DNA from: Zizania palustris | Lineage: Eukaryota > Streptophyta > Magnoliopsida > Poales > Poaceae | DNA: 64,000 nt | Assembly (NCBI GenBank): GCA_019279435.1 | Contig: JAAALK010000079.1 | Span: 104,575,198 to 104,639,197, forward strand | Direction of reading: 5' to 3' | Shown here: piece after piece, positions 23,661 to 34,814 of the stretch | Numbering within the stretch: the stretch's first letter is position 1 | Layout: each line of letters opens with the position of its first letter | Translations under genes and position numbers: made by a program | Notes under the pieces: generated by a model | The model's input: only the letters and a program-made list of their open reading frames with translations | Told to the model about the DNA's origin: nothing | Databases searched by the model: none

Positions 23661-25740
23661 CAGGATGAAAGGGTCGATAATGAGCGGGAAGCCCTAGGTT
23701 TGGGGACATCAATCCACTAGTCCTGATGGTCGAAGGTGATTGAAGCCTCGGACCATCAGAAGCACTCTATCGCCTCGGTGCTGATGGCGTTGACGCGTCG
23801 GGTCATCAGCTTCTGTTGGGGCTTCGTTTTAGAGGCCACCGTGCCTCCGAATATCATAGAGATTGTTCGTGAGGGCTCTTGGAAGTTGTTTCTTCCGCAA
23901 GGAGCATCGTCCTTGCTCTTGGCATCTTCGGGTCTTCGTTCATCGGTGTCCCGGCGATGCTTACCGGGTCGGCGGGACATTCATCTTATCTCACCATCTA
24001 GTTATGTAGCTGAAAGCAATTTCGAGTGGTGTGGTTGCCATTAGGATGCAGGATGCAGTGCTTATCCAGTATTTCCCGTAGGTCCACGCCATCTCGGCCT
24101 CGCGACCGAGTGTCGCAGTTGGCAATCATGATCTCCTTCTTCTTGTCAGGAAGGTGAGGTCGACCGTGGTCGGCGTGATTCTAGAAGGTGGGCGACCAGC
24201 TGGCAGCGGGTGACCGGAGGGCCATGGGCGATCGATGACGCTCCTCTTTCTTCTTTCAGCGCTGGTGAACTGTTCGGTGACAATTATCATATGGCTAGGA
24301 TTAGCAGGCGCATACATGATCAGGTGGTGGAACAACTCAGATGGCTTCCTCAAGACATCTTGGATTGCAGATATCATGTTGGTGTCGGTGATGCTAGTGA
24401 TGGTGTGATGCTTCTCGCAGAATCAGTGAATGTACTCCCGCAGGGACTCTCCTTCTCTTTGATGAACTTAGCGTAAATCGTACCAAGAGGCAGGTCTCTA
24501 TGACATCCCCCGGTAGTTGGCGATGAAGATGTCGCACGGGTAATCCCACAAGTTTATGGAGCCTTCCAGGAGCGAGACCAGTCAGTTGATAGCCGAAGCA
24601 AACAACCTGACTAGGAGGTAGTTGACCATGATGTCCAGATCTTATCCTGTTGCATGGATGGCGGTGTAGCACACTCGCAACCATCAACATGGGTTAGTTT
24701 TACCATCATATGGAGTGATTCCAGTCGACCGGAAGTGGCGTGGCCACTCGACATGTCATAGCCGTGTGGACAAGGTGAGAAACCCATCATAACGAAGGCC
24801 ATGGTGGTCAGCGTGGCCTTCATTGGGAACTTCATAGTCACGATCATACTGATCGTGACGACACTGCTCCCCCACCCCCGTCCTTCTTGTCGACAAAGAA
24901 GGAGATTGCGGGCGTTGAGGTGATCATTGATGATCTAGTGGACATCTCGAATGAGCGAGCTTCCTCCATGCTAAGTCGGACGTTTGTGCTCCCCGGGCCT
25001 AGATAGTTGTGAGTGATGGATCTTATATGGTGACGGCGGTAGATGAGAGAGCAGTGGTTCCGCTAACTGTGCTGCACCATCCTGGGTCATAGCCCTGGCC
25101 CTCTAGAGTTCAAGCGTATCGGGAAGCATCGCTAGAGCTCTCTCGATAGCGGAGAGGTTGGAAGTGGGCGTTTGGTAGACATCATGGCCTCCGAAGGCCA
25201 CGGTGTACGCAACGGGTCCATCTTGTCGAGGGACTCCTGCGCCTTCTTGGGCCCTGGCACACCGATCGCATCTGGCAGAGTTCTGCCTCCAGCGTTCTCG
25301 GTGATGGGCTCTTGATTCAGCACCATTGAAAGGTTCGTCCTTCGAGACAGCCCCGACGACTGTCATGACAGCAACTATGGGAGGATCCTAGGGGGTCGGT
25401 GAAGTTGGTTGACGGCGTCATTCATTGGTGAACGTGATGAACCGTCGACGATGGATGGTGCGTCCTCCGGAGTTGGCGAAGATGACAAAGTCCACGGGGG
25501 TATTAGAGGACCCCGGTAGACAACCCTTGTACAATATATTTAGTGGAGTGATATGCCGCGACACTTGAGTTGTCGGTGAAGCTGGTGTCACCCCCAGCGA
25601 AGCATTGGTAGGAACCCGTTGGTTCATGTAGTAATGGATGAAAGTCAATCTTCCGAAAGTGAACGTGGTGCCCTTGGGCACCTTAGTGTTGAATTTCAGA
25701 TGACGACCATCGGTCCGATCAACGGGCCACAAAACTCTTC
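23661..25740 (-). pseudogene. Gag region and leader of the Tat-like element, decayed
   Basis: Several short minus-strand frames (25732-25418, 25366-25103, 24847-24611, 24377-24126) lie between primer site and protease and read as gag fragments (for example SLREYIH, then ISAIQDVLRKPSELFHHLIMYAPANP). No intact zinc knuckle seen. Assignment rests mostly on position. Confidence 0.6.
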
Positions 25741-25757
25741 CCCTACCAGGCGCGCCA
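25741..25757 (-). other. Primer binding site of the Tat-like element
   Basis: TGGCGCGCCTGGTAGGG on the minus strand, 8 bp from the LTR end. A T-GGCGCGCC primer site of this kind is usual for RIRE2/Tat-type elements (from memory). Confidence 0.7.
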
Positions 25758-25765
25758 GCTATCGT

Positions 25766-26378
25766 TGTGTGGGAATGGCAAGCCTACAGGGGGTACATGC
25801 AGTGTGATTTGTGTAGGTAGAAGGGAGGAGTCACGATTATGGATTCGATGGTTACCCCGGTCAAGAGGGGCAAAAAAGGGGAAAACAATAAGGAGACATA
25901 CACAAGAGAGTTTTAGACAAGTTCGGGACTCCCACAGGATAATAACCCTACTCTTGTGTATGTATGGATGAATGAGGGGAGGGTGTTGTGATATGATGAT
26001 GTGTTGTGTTATCGTATCGTGTCCTTCTCTAGGCCTCCCCTGATCCTTTTATATGAGGACTGGGGAGTTATAAGAAGTAATCGTGACATTGATAGCATGC
26101 GGAAATAGCCGCATAACTACCAGCATAACTGCCTTTAGTTGGCATTAAATGACTATCATAGAGACATCGATGTTGATTGGACATAACCATTGGTGTTGAT
26201 GGGAGATAACCGTTGGGCGGATGGCCTTAGACCGACCGTTGGCATCTCACCACTTGGGCGCATTTTCTCCCGAATGGGAGGCCTGGCGATCAGGAAGTTC
26301 TTAATGGTCTAGCCTAGCCAGTAGTTGGTGGTCCGAGTGAAACCACTCGGTGGGGTAACCTGGATCATATCAACGACA
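25766..26378 (-). mobile_element. 5' LTR of the Tat/RIRE2-like element (613 bp)
   Basis: On the minus strand it starts TGTCGTTGATATGATCCAGG and ends CCCACACA. It aligns from end to end with the plus-oriented LTR 39233-41502 once the solo LTR inside that copy is removed. Confidence 0.88.
26046..26054 (-). promoter_or_regulatory. TATA box in the Tat-like LTR
   Basis: ATATAAAAG on the minus strand, preceded by ACTCCCCAGTCCTC. Conserved in the sister LTR at 39563-39570. Confidence 0.65.
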
Positions 26379-27298
26379 CAAAAGGTTTGGCTTCACCAAG
26401 AACGAATAGCCTTGTGTTTACAAAAAGGCTAGTGGGAGCTCACTTGTATACATTTTGGGCATAAAGATCTATAGTAGAATGGCAGTGCTTTGCAACAAAA
26501 CTTATTATGAAATACCAAAAGAATATTAAACACTACCTAAACCAAAGCAATGAAATACCAAAAGAATATTAAATACTACCTAAACCAAAGCAAGAACACA
26601 AAAGTGAGCATAATGCAAACAAACATCGTAGAAGCTGAGAATGGAATTAGCAATTCTCATGGACCGAGTCATAAGTTAAATCCCAATTTGACTCGGGCAC
26701 GACAGATGTTTTGTATTGCTCATGTCATAATGGAAGTTGCAACATTAAAAGCCTTCGAATTAGTAATGAACTAACAACTCTGAATATATGGACAAAACAA
26801 AATTTGAGACATGTACTCATAGTGATTGATATCTCAGAATTATTTTCTCACAGATATCAAAAAGCCTTCGAATTTATAATGAACTAATAACTCTGAATAT
26901 ATGTAATAATAGCTCTGAGAAATAAAGAATTAATAGCTCTGCATATAAGTTGTGCCCTTGATTTATTCTCTTCTTTCCTTCACAATTTCTAGTATCAGCT
27001 TGTACACTTGCTTGTGAAGCTCCTATGCTCGCTTGTTCCTCTTTGTGAGAAAGAACCCGCCGTATTAAAAAATGTAGATAGCAATAGAAATGTGGCATAA
27101 AAGATAAAACTATATCATCTCTCTGTTTCAATTTTCAAATCTCTCCTCTATCAAAAGTCATCCTATGCAAACTCATCAAAATCATTCCATGCATCCATGT
27201 TAACTCCACCATATAGAATTCATTGATTGTTCACCAAAGTGCATACTTTAACTATAAATAAAGACTCAAAACACTCATCAATTTGCAACAACACATTA
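26379..27298. other. Unassigned AT-rich DNA between two Tat-like elements
   Basis: No gene or known element recognised. It holds a tandem duplication (26507-26592) and a dispersed direct repeat, AAGCCTTCGAATT(A/T)(G/A)TAATGAACTAA at about 26748 and 26862, each followed by AACTCTGAATATATG. Confidence 0.5.
26507..26592. repeat. Two tandem 43-bp units
   Basis: Each unit begins ATGAAATACCAAAAGAATAT; the copies start at 26507 and 26550 and differ by one base. Confidence 0.9.
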
Positions 27299-28000
27299 CT
27301 ATTTTCCTCCGGGAGGCATCGTGAGGTTCCTTTCTCGAAGATGGCGGATCAAGGCCACCAACTCATCAACATGCCCCTGCTCCTCGATCAGGCACCGGTC
27401 AGTCCAAGTGGCGGATGCCATCGGCACTCGGTCGATATCCGGAGATATGTATGGCTCGTTGTTGGCCACATAAAACCAACCCGAGTGCCACCCCTTGTTT
27501 GAAGAGGGAAGTGGGACAAAGATCTACTCTGCCACCTTCCCATCATGAAGCTGAAGCCCGCATCATCCAACCACTTTGCTTCAAAGAGGTCGCAAGCAGA
27601 AGAAGTTGCAGAAAAGATTGAAATGGGGATCGATCCCGAAGAAAGATTCACACAACTCGACGAAAATAGCAAGGTGGAGAATGGAGTTGGGATTCAAATT
27701 GCAGAGAGAAATGTCATAACGGTGAAGAACACCACGATGAAAAGGATGAGCCAGCAACCCAAAGCCACGAAGAAAGAATGAATCGAAGACAACGATCTTG
27801 TGTGTGTCCGGGGAAGGAAATGTCTCGCCGCTGGCTAATCGCCATGATGAGATGGCCTTCGGTGGGATCTCTCCCTGATCCTCCAGCGCTTGCACCGCCT
27901 CTTATCCCATGGAGGAGATGCGGAACTCGTCCAGGCGATACACCGGCTTCCGAGGAGCATTTGCCACCATTGCAGTCCTGGAGACCCTCGCCAAAGGTTT
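27299..28000 (-). pseudogene. Transposase_28-type antisense ORF of a plus-strand Tat-like element (N-terminal half)
   Basis: The frame 27895-27581 reads FPSPDTHKIVVFDSFFLRGFG, LAHPFHRGVLHRYDISLCNLN and NSILHLAIFVELCESFFGI. This is the conserved core of the putative gypsy-type transposon family (Transposase_28). After frame changes it continues NKGWHSGWFYVANNEPYI and HVDELVALIRHLRE to a stop at 27299-27301. It is opposite in sense to the Tat-like 3' end at 38816-41502, from which the Sirevirus insertion separates it. The same family core appears at 59395-59840. Biochemical role unknown. Confidence 0.72.
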
Positions 28001-28499
28001 CAGGTTGAACAACCGCCGGGCCTTATGGTAGCAAACCACGCGGTTGCAATGCCAAAAACTTTTCGAGGCACTAGGAGATCAGAAGAAGAAGGAAGCAAAA
28101 CATGGAGTACTACTTCAAGAAGCACCGGGGAAGGTTACTTATAACTTTCCTCCCGGCAGTTCCCTGTCCCGAAGCGTCATGCCTGCTGTAGGACCGAAAG
28201 TAGCGACCAGGGGGGTGAATGGGCGCCTAAAAATTCTTCCGAATCAATGGCCTACTCCCAATACCCAATGCACCTCAAAAGACTTAGCAGCTAAACGTAA
28301 ACAGATCGCCAAAGCCTATAAGTATCTAGCCTAGAAACGACCGGTGTCCTAGACAAAGAAACACCAATACAGTGCTAATAGGCAGAATAACAAAGCATTC
28401 AAAACATGGCAGATCAAAGTTCTCAGAAACTAATCATCACAGCAACTAAACGTAAGATACGTAAATAGTGATGAAGAGTTACTGTTTAAACATTGTCTC

Positions 28500-29180
28500 C
28501 TGTTTGGTACTCGATGAAGCCTGCAACGTCGAAGCCTGTGGTGTCGAAGCCTGCTTCGCAGTGTCGAAGCCTGCTTCGGAGTCCTTTGTCGAAGGCTGAC
28601 GAAGTCTGTTGTGGAAGTGCCGAATGTTTGTGGAGTCTAGGCTAGTTCGAGTGTGGCAGAGTGCGAAGCATGCTTCGGAGCGAAGTGCCTTGTGCGAAGT
28701 ATGTAACTACCGAAGCCTACTCCGAAAAGCACATTTCGAAGCTACAAAGCTTAACACAAGAAAAATCAACTTCGACGCAAAGCAGAGAACAATCGTGGCC
28801 TGTGACACCACCTTCCAAGTTAAATTTCTCGAGGTATGACTACCGGAGTAGTGACCTTCGAAATACAGACCAACTCCAAATCGGAGCCCTCTGAAGCTCT
28901 CACACAAGAAGACGAAGCCTAGAGACAGACTTCGAAATACAGCCTTCGAAAGCTCAAACTGAGATCCACAACAACCGAAATGAAAACAGTCAGAAACCTC
29001 AGTAACACACTCCGAGTGAAGTCAACCAGAGAGACAAGCTTCGAAGCTTACTTCGAAACCTGTCGAAGTATGACAGAGTAAAAACTTCAAACAGTGCACA
29101 CTTCGAAATAGGGTCCAAAACTCAAGTTCAGATCGAAGTCTGATCGAAGCCTACTTCACAGAAACTGAAGGACTTCGAAC
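28500..29180. repeat. TTCGAAG-rich tract in the LTR R/U5 region
   Basis: Dozens of CGAAG or CTTCG words, many as TTCGAA palindromes. An initial run of near-tandem TCGAAGCCTG(C/T) units covers about 28510-28590. The same tract is at 37795-38465 in the other LTR. Confidence 0.8.
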
Positions 29181-29650
29181 ACAGTACGGGGCTCCATCAG
29201 AAACAACAAGAGACATGCTAGACCCTATCTCCTTGATCAAAAAGCCATGTCAGGAAAAAGCAAAGGCTAGAAAACTAGCATATTGTAGCTAAAGGAGACA
29301 GGTACTACTTTCTGCTACAGGAGCACGCAAGAAGAACTAGTATTCCTCAACCAAAGAACAGAAGCAACCAGAGAAGACTATTCGCACGGTGACAAAAACT
29401 TGTAGGCACACAAAACGATGAAGTAAAGCCACAAATCGCTGCACATTAATTGATAGAAATAGAGAATAAAATCTCACAGAACTGTGAAGAACAGAACTCA
29501 CGATGGCACTACACGCAGGAAGAAATCGCATGAACAGGAGCCTAGCGGCGCACGCAGGAGACGGAATAGAAAAAGACAAAAAGATGACCCAATCTCTTGA
29601 TTGAAAAATGATTTCTAAAAGGGTGACCTAACCCTAGGGATTGGGGCCCT

Positions 29651-29657
29651 TTTTATA
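29651..29657 (-). promoter_or_regulatory. TATA box of the Sirevirus LTR
   Basis: CCTATAAAAAGGGCCCC on the minus strand, about 590 bp into the LTR. Confidence 0.65.
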
Positions 29658-30245
29658 GGCAGCCCAATAGCTAGGAATATTCCACCAGCCCCTTAGGGTT
29701 TTTTACAGACGCTTAAATAAAAGGAAAAGACCAAACTGCCCTTAGGATATTTTTATAGACTCGACTGACTGACTGTGGGCCTAAGGACAAAATAGTAAAC
29801 TCCTATTTACAGATGACTTATCAGGAGGCGGAGCTTTCATAGCGACTACGGCTTCGTCTCTGAACAGTCCGATGTGAGATCAGCGGTCGTCAGTTTTGCG
29901 CCAAAACTGACAAAGCGTCCACCAGCTTTGCACCAGGTACCCGGATTGGGCCGGCCCGACTCCGCAGCTCTCTCAGCCCGGCAATCGCTCGCCGCCCGTG
30001 TACCTAAGTCAATCCTGGTCAACAGCCCAGTGGATCCTCTACTGCTCCTAGCCCATGCACCCGGATTGGGCCAGCCCGACTTCGCGGCCTCTCTGCCCGA
30101 CAGTCGCTCGCTGCCCATGTACCTGAGTCACATGCGGCCCAGACACAACAGTTCCTCTCTCTCTTCAGTCCTCTTTTGACTACCGTTGACAATGACTCAT
30201 CACATCTAGAGCCATGAGGCCCACGCTCTTCAGCATGGCTCCTCA

Positions 30246-31631
30246 ATCTCCCCCTTAATGAGTGCATTGTCAACACTTCTCCTCTTCAGCTTTTCAGTAC
30301 CTACAAACAACTGTGGAAACACGAAAACAAGGCACAAGAAAACAGAGAAGAAGAAAAATAAAGTAAAAGTTTAACCCTAATGACCAAGAGCCGAACAAAA
30401 GCAAGAAGCGGTCATTATGGTTAACCAACGGTAAAAGACTCAAAAATGAGTGCAATCTCAGAATCATCAACAAGGATATCAAAAGAGTAAGGACAAATGG
30501 GACAAAAACTCCGCCTGAAACAAAACCCAGAGAAAGCCAAAACTCCCCCTTAAACTCTTCTCCCAAAATTTCTCCCCCTTGTTGACAAGTGAACTCATCA
30601 AGCGAGACTAAAAGCACTCGAAAGAGACACAGACTCCCCCTGAAAAGTAACTCCCCCTCAAAATATGTAATGAATGCAACTGGGGTGCAGGTGGAGTGAT
30701 GAAAGCATGCTTCTCGGATATGATTGACTGCAATTACAACATCTAACAGGTATAGCAAAAGACATACTGTCTAAGACACATGACATGATCAGTGCAACAG
30801 ATGATATCTAAAGAAAGTCATTAGCACGTATTTTCAATTTTTGCAAACAAAAGCATCACCACATTTTCTAGTTGACACGCAACGTAAAGCATGAGTTGCA
30901 GAAGCTAACTGATATCTACCAAGATAAGCATTGTCCAAAACAAAATGCTTCAGCAAACTTGTTGTCTTTTTAATTTTCAGGCTTTTTCATTATCCTTTTT
31001 CATTTGTGCCAAGGGTTATTTGCATGTCAAACCTTATGCTAACCGACCAAGTCAAGCCTAGGCCAGAACTAGACCATCGAAAGCTTAAGACATTGGTCTT
31101 GGCATACACTACATTGTCCTAGTTCATACCAAAGTGCTATGGTAAGCAGTCCAGAACAATGCAATGCGACAAAGCAAACCCACTTGGATCTTTTCAACTT
31201 AAGCATAAAAGGCATGGAATTTTAATTCATTTTTGATTTTTATCATTTTTATAGCATATTTTCCATGTTAAAGCATAAAGATGTCCAAGTTGCATATCTG
31301 CATCTATGTGAGGGACTAGCTACAAGGCATGTAACAGATAGCAAAAGCACTCAGCCTACACATGCTAGTTACCAGAAGCAATGGTGATCATTTTTCAAGT
31401 TTAAAGCATAAAAGCCATGCATATGACAGATATCAGACATATCAAGTGAAATGAACCAAAGCATGATCATCGACAAGTAATCAAAAGCATGTACCAGCTA
31501 GAATAAGTAAAGCGGATCAATCATATAACAGAAGCAGGCTCAAGGTGTGATATGTGAAAATGCATGATATGAACACACACAAAAAGACTCAAGAAAAGAG
31601 TAAAGAAGAAAGAAAACTGACTCAAAATATC
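30246..31631 (-). other. 3' non-coding region of the Sirevirus with multiple purine tracts
   Basis: No coding frame. Minus-strand purine tracts: AAGGGGGAGAT next to the LTR (30246-30256), AAGGGGGAGTT near 30546, AAGGGGGAGAAA near 30577, AGGGGGAGTC near 30632, GAGGGGGAGTT near 30650. A conserved block at 31010-31080 matches 5565-5615 in reverse. Confidence 0.82.
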
Positions 31632-33720
31632 CTAAAAAGGATACACAACACCCAAATCCCCTTGTAAACGTTCAAAAGTAGACTGATCTAGGGGTTTGGT
31701 GAAAATGTCAGCCAACTGATGATGGGTATTAACATGAACAAGGTCAATGACACCTTTCTCATATTGATCCCGCAGAAAGTGAAAGCGCACATCAATGTGT
31801 TTGGTTTTTGAATGGAGACAAGGGTTTTTCCCTACACTAATAGCACTGGTGCTATCGCAAAACAAAGGAACTCTGGTAGGAAAGAACAACCCGAAGTAAC
31901 TGTGAGCAGCAGCTAGCAGCAGCTACATACTCAGCCTCAGTGGTCAAAAGAGCAACTCCAGATTTCTTTCGAGAAGACCAAGAAACAAGAGACGAACCAA
32001 GAAACTGGCAAGTACCGGAAGTCGACTTCCGATCCAACCGGCACCCACCAAAGTCAGTGTTTGAAAAGCCAGATAAATCAAGAGATGATGATGCTGAGTA
32101 ATAAAGACCAAGATCGGGCGCATATGTGAGATACCTGAAAATGCACTTGACAGCCTGCCGATGAGACGCGCGTGGTGAAGACTGGAAGTGCGCGCACAGT
32201 CCCACAGCGAACTGTATATCTGGCCTCGTCGCCGTCAAGTACAGCAGCGAACCGATCATCCCTCGAAACTCTCTCTCTCTCGTTGACCTTGACGCCACTC
32301 TCGTCCTTGTCCAGGCCCCCAGATGTACCCATTGGGGACATCTGAGGCTTTAGCTCTCCACCAAAGTCAAATTTTTTCAACATGTCACGAGTGTACTTAC
32401 ATTGGTGGATGAAAGTGTCGTCCTTGGTCTGCTTGATCTGGAGCCCTAAGAAGTACTTGAGCACACCCATGAGGCTCATCTCAAACTCGCTGTGCATTTG
32501 CTAAGAAAACTTGGACACAAGAGAATCAGTAGTACCGCCAAAGATAATGTCGTCCACGTAAATCTGAGCGAGTAAGAAATCTGAGGCAACCTTGAGCAAG
32601 AAGAGAGTTTTATCCACAGAACCCATCACAAATCCCTTCCCCAACAAAAACTGCTTTAACAGGTCATACCAAGCCCTGGGGGCTTGCTTCAGACCGTATA
32701 AAGCTTTCTGCAACTTAAAAACATGTCGAGGAAACTTAGGGTTCTCAAAACCGGGGGGCTGCCTAACATAAACCTCCTCCTCGTTGTACCCATTCAGAAA
32801 AGCACTCTTGACGTCCATTTGAAAAAGCTTAAAACCCTTCGAAGCGGCAAAATCTAAGAGAATGTGAATGGACTCAAGACGGGCAACAGGGGTGAAAGTT
32901 TCTTCAAAATCAATACCTTCCTTCTAGCAAAAACCCTGGGCAACCAGTTGAGCTTTGTTGCGCACCACAACCCCATCTTCACCTTGCTTGTTCTTGAACA
33001 CCCACTTGTTGCCTATGGGGTTGCATCCGGGTGGCAGCTCAACCAGTGTCCAAACCTGATTGCGGACAAAATTCTCAAGCTCTTCTTGCATAGCATTAAT
33101 CAAATTAGAATAAGAAAGAGCATGAGAAACGTCTCTGGGCTCAAAAGATGCAACAAAAGCAGATTCAGCAAACACAGCAAGAGAGTCAATAGACGAACGC
33201 AAAGTCCTCTCAGTTAAATCACCAATGATGAGCTCTGAGGGGTGATCACGCTGAACTGCTCGGGATCCCTGGTGATCTGAAGTCACCTCACCGGAGTCAG
33301 CAGCAGGCACCTCTGGACTTGACTGAGGGGGCTCGATCGAAGTGGAAGAAGTGATCAGAGGTCCGCCCTCGTCCTCATTCGAAGTCTCAGAAGGTGTGGG
33401 TTCTGCAGGAGGTGCAGAAGGCCCACCCTCATTAGCAGCTGGAGCGTCATCATCTTCCTCGAAGATGGACTCTCCGAGCTCACCATCTCCAGAAGGCTCA
33501 AAAGAAGGAGTCAAAGAAGGCAAAGACTCATCAAAAGAAACCTCGCAAGTCTCGACAAGCTGCTGGGAGTCGAGGTTCCAAACATGGAAGCCTCGAGAAT
33601 GCAAAGCATAGCCAAGAAAAACTCCATCCCAACAACGAGACTCAAATTTGTCCAAATGCCCTCCCTTCTTGAGCACGAAGCACTTGCAGCCAAACGCTCG
33701 CAAGTGGCTTACCTTGGGCT
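31632..33720 (-). pseudogene. Sirevirus pol: integrase C-terminal part, reverse transcriptase, RNase H
   Basis: The 33703-32924 part starts with the end of the integrase region (MRAFGCKCFVLKKGGHLDKF), a long acidic/Ser-rich linker, then the RT start (GCNPIGNKWVFKNKQGEDG). RT continues in 32818-32501 (MDVKSAFLNGYNEEEVYV, ALYGLKQAPRAWY, and the intact catalytic IYVDDIIFGG). RNase H: RKSTSGTCQFLGSSLVSWSS, ALLTTEAEYVAAASC, then KTKHIDVRFHFLRDQ and ADIFTKPLD, ending at 31632. In-frame stops near 32924 and 32501 and frame changes near 32290 and 31870 break it. The motifs themselves are well preserved, which fits the young insertion. Confidence 0.9.
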
Positions 33721-34812
33721 ATCTGTCAAACCGCAATTCATATGAAGTCTTACCCACGTAAGCTCTAAGAAAAATGCGGTTGGCCAGATAGCAAGCCGTG
33801 TTCATGGCTTCAGCCCAAAAGCACCTAGGAGTCCTGTGCTCATCGAGGATCGTCCTAGCCATCTCGGCTAGCGTGCGGTTCTTTCATTCCACAACGCCAT
33901 TCTGTGGGGGAGTGTAAGGAGCAGAAAACTAATGGTCAAGACCCTGATCACTACAAAAGCTGATGAACTGAGAATTCTTGAACTTAGAGCCATTGTCGGA
34001 GCGAAATGCTCGCATCCGACCATTGTTCTCATTCTTCAGCTTCAAAATCAGGTCATGAACAAAATGAAAAGTTTCATTCTTAGACTCCAAAAAGAAAACC
34101 CACGAGAATCGAGAAAAGTCGTCAACAATCACAAGCGCGTACCATTTCCCACCGACTGAGCGTACCCGAGCTGGACCAACAATGTCCATGTGTAACAACT
34201 CGCCTGGATACAAAGTCATCACCTAAGTCACAGATGAGTGAGAAGCAACAACCATTTTCCCGTGATGACAGGGATGGCAAACTAGATAATTCTCCATCTT
34301 AAGCTTGGGCAATCCTCGGATAAGGTCCATTGAGCTCAACCTGACTAGCAGATCAAAACTCAAATGGCCCAACCTCCTATGCCACTTCCAGAGCTCAGAG
34401 GAGGATCCAGCAATCACACAGCGAGAAGGACCAAAAGAACTAGAGAAGTCAATCTGAAAAACCTTACCGAAAGGTAAGATCTGGCAAATCAAAGACCCTC
34501 TAGAATCAATCACAGAAGAACTGCCCTTCTTAAAATGAACCTCCAACCCATCCTTAAGAAGTTGTGACACAGAAATCAAATTGAAGTTCAAATTCCCAAC
34601 CAAAGCAACATTCTTCAAAGAGAAATGGTCAGAGATGCGAATTGAGCCAATGTCGTGTACCTTCCCTTGACCACTGTTCCCAAATGTGATGTACTCTTTG
34701 GAGCTCGGGGGAGTGAGACTGGAGAACCATCTACGATGTCCTATCATGTGGCGAGAGCATCCTGAGTCCATGATCCAAACGTCCTCCAGTCCCCGATCCT
34801 GCACAATCAATG
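33721..34812 (-). pseudogene. Sirevirus protease, GAG_pre-integrase and integrase core
   Basis: Protease active site VWIMDSGCSRHMIGH (about 34785-34740). The pre-integrase zinc region is WKWHRRLGHLSFDLL ... CHPCHHGK (about 34390-34260). The integrase core begins YPGELLHMDIVGPARV, with VIVDDFSRFSWVFFLESKNE and FRSDNGSKFKN (34222-33929). In-frame stops lie at about 34223, 33929 and 33720; all parts stay in one frame. Confidence 0.9.
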
Positions 34813-34814
34813 GT

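Larger units (their letters stand above)
9328..26378 (-). mobile_element. Tat/RIRE2-like Ty3/gypsy element, 3' truncated and interrupted
   Basis: The element reads right to left: 5' LTR (25766-26378), primer site, gag, protease, RT, RNase H, archaeal-type RNase H, integrase (19960), then a long 3' region with genes on the opposite strand (9340-12097). The 3' LTR is missing because the Sirevirus LTR ending at 9327 abuts. A copia element (12978-19954) with perfect 5-bp duplications splits it between integrase and the antisense genes. The second RNase H and the GGCGCGCC primer site support the Tat lineage (family knowledge). Confidence 0.8.
28187..30245 (-). mobile_element. 3' LTR of the Sirevirus (2059 bp)
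   Basis: On the minus strand it starts TGAGGAGCCATGCTGAAGAG after the purine tract and ends CGCTACTTTCGGTCCTACA. TATA (minus) is at 29651-29657. The transcribed part, 28480-29180, is packed with TTCGAAG/TCGAAGCCTG repeats. Homologous to the solo LTR 39578-41227. Confidence 0.93.

Noticed and set aside
28609..28839. 76-residue frame duplicated exactly at 37896-38126
   Set aside because: The duplication is due to the two Sirevirus LTRs; the frame is within the non-coding leader.
30294..30758. 154-residue hydrophobic minus-strand frame before the Sirevirus 3' LTR, candidate env-like ORF
   Set aside because: It runs through the purine tracts and shows no signal or coiled-coil plus membrane layout typical of env-like proteins; the other Sirevirus (5205-6283) has no matching frame.
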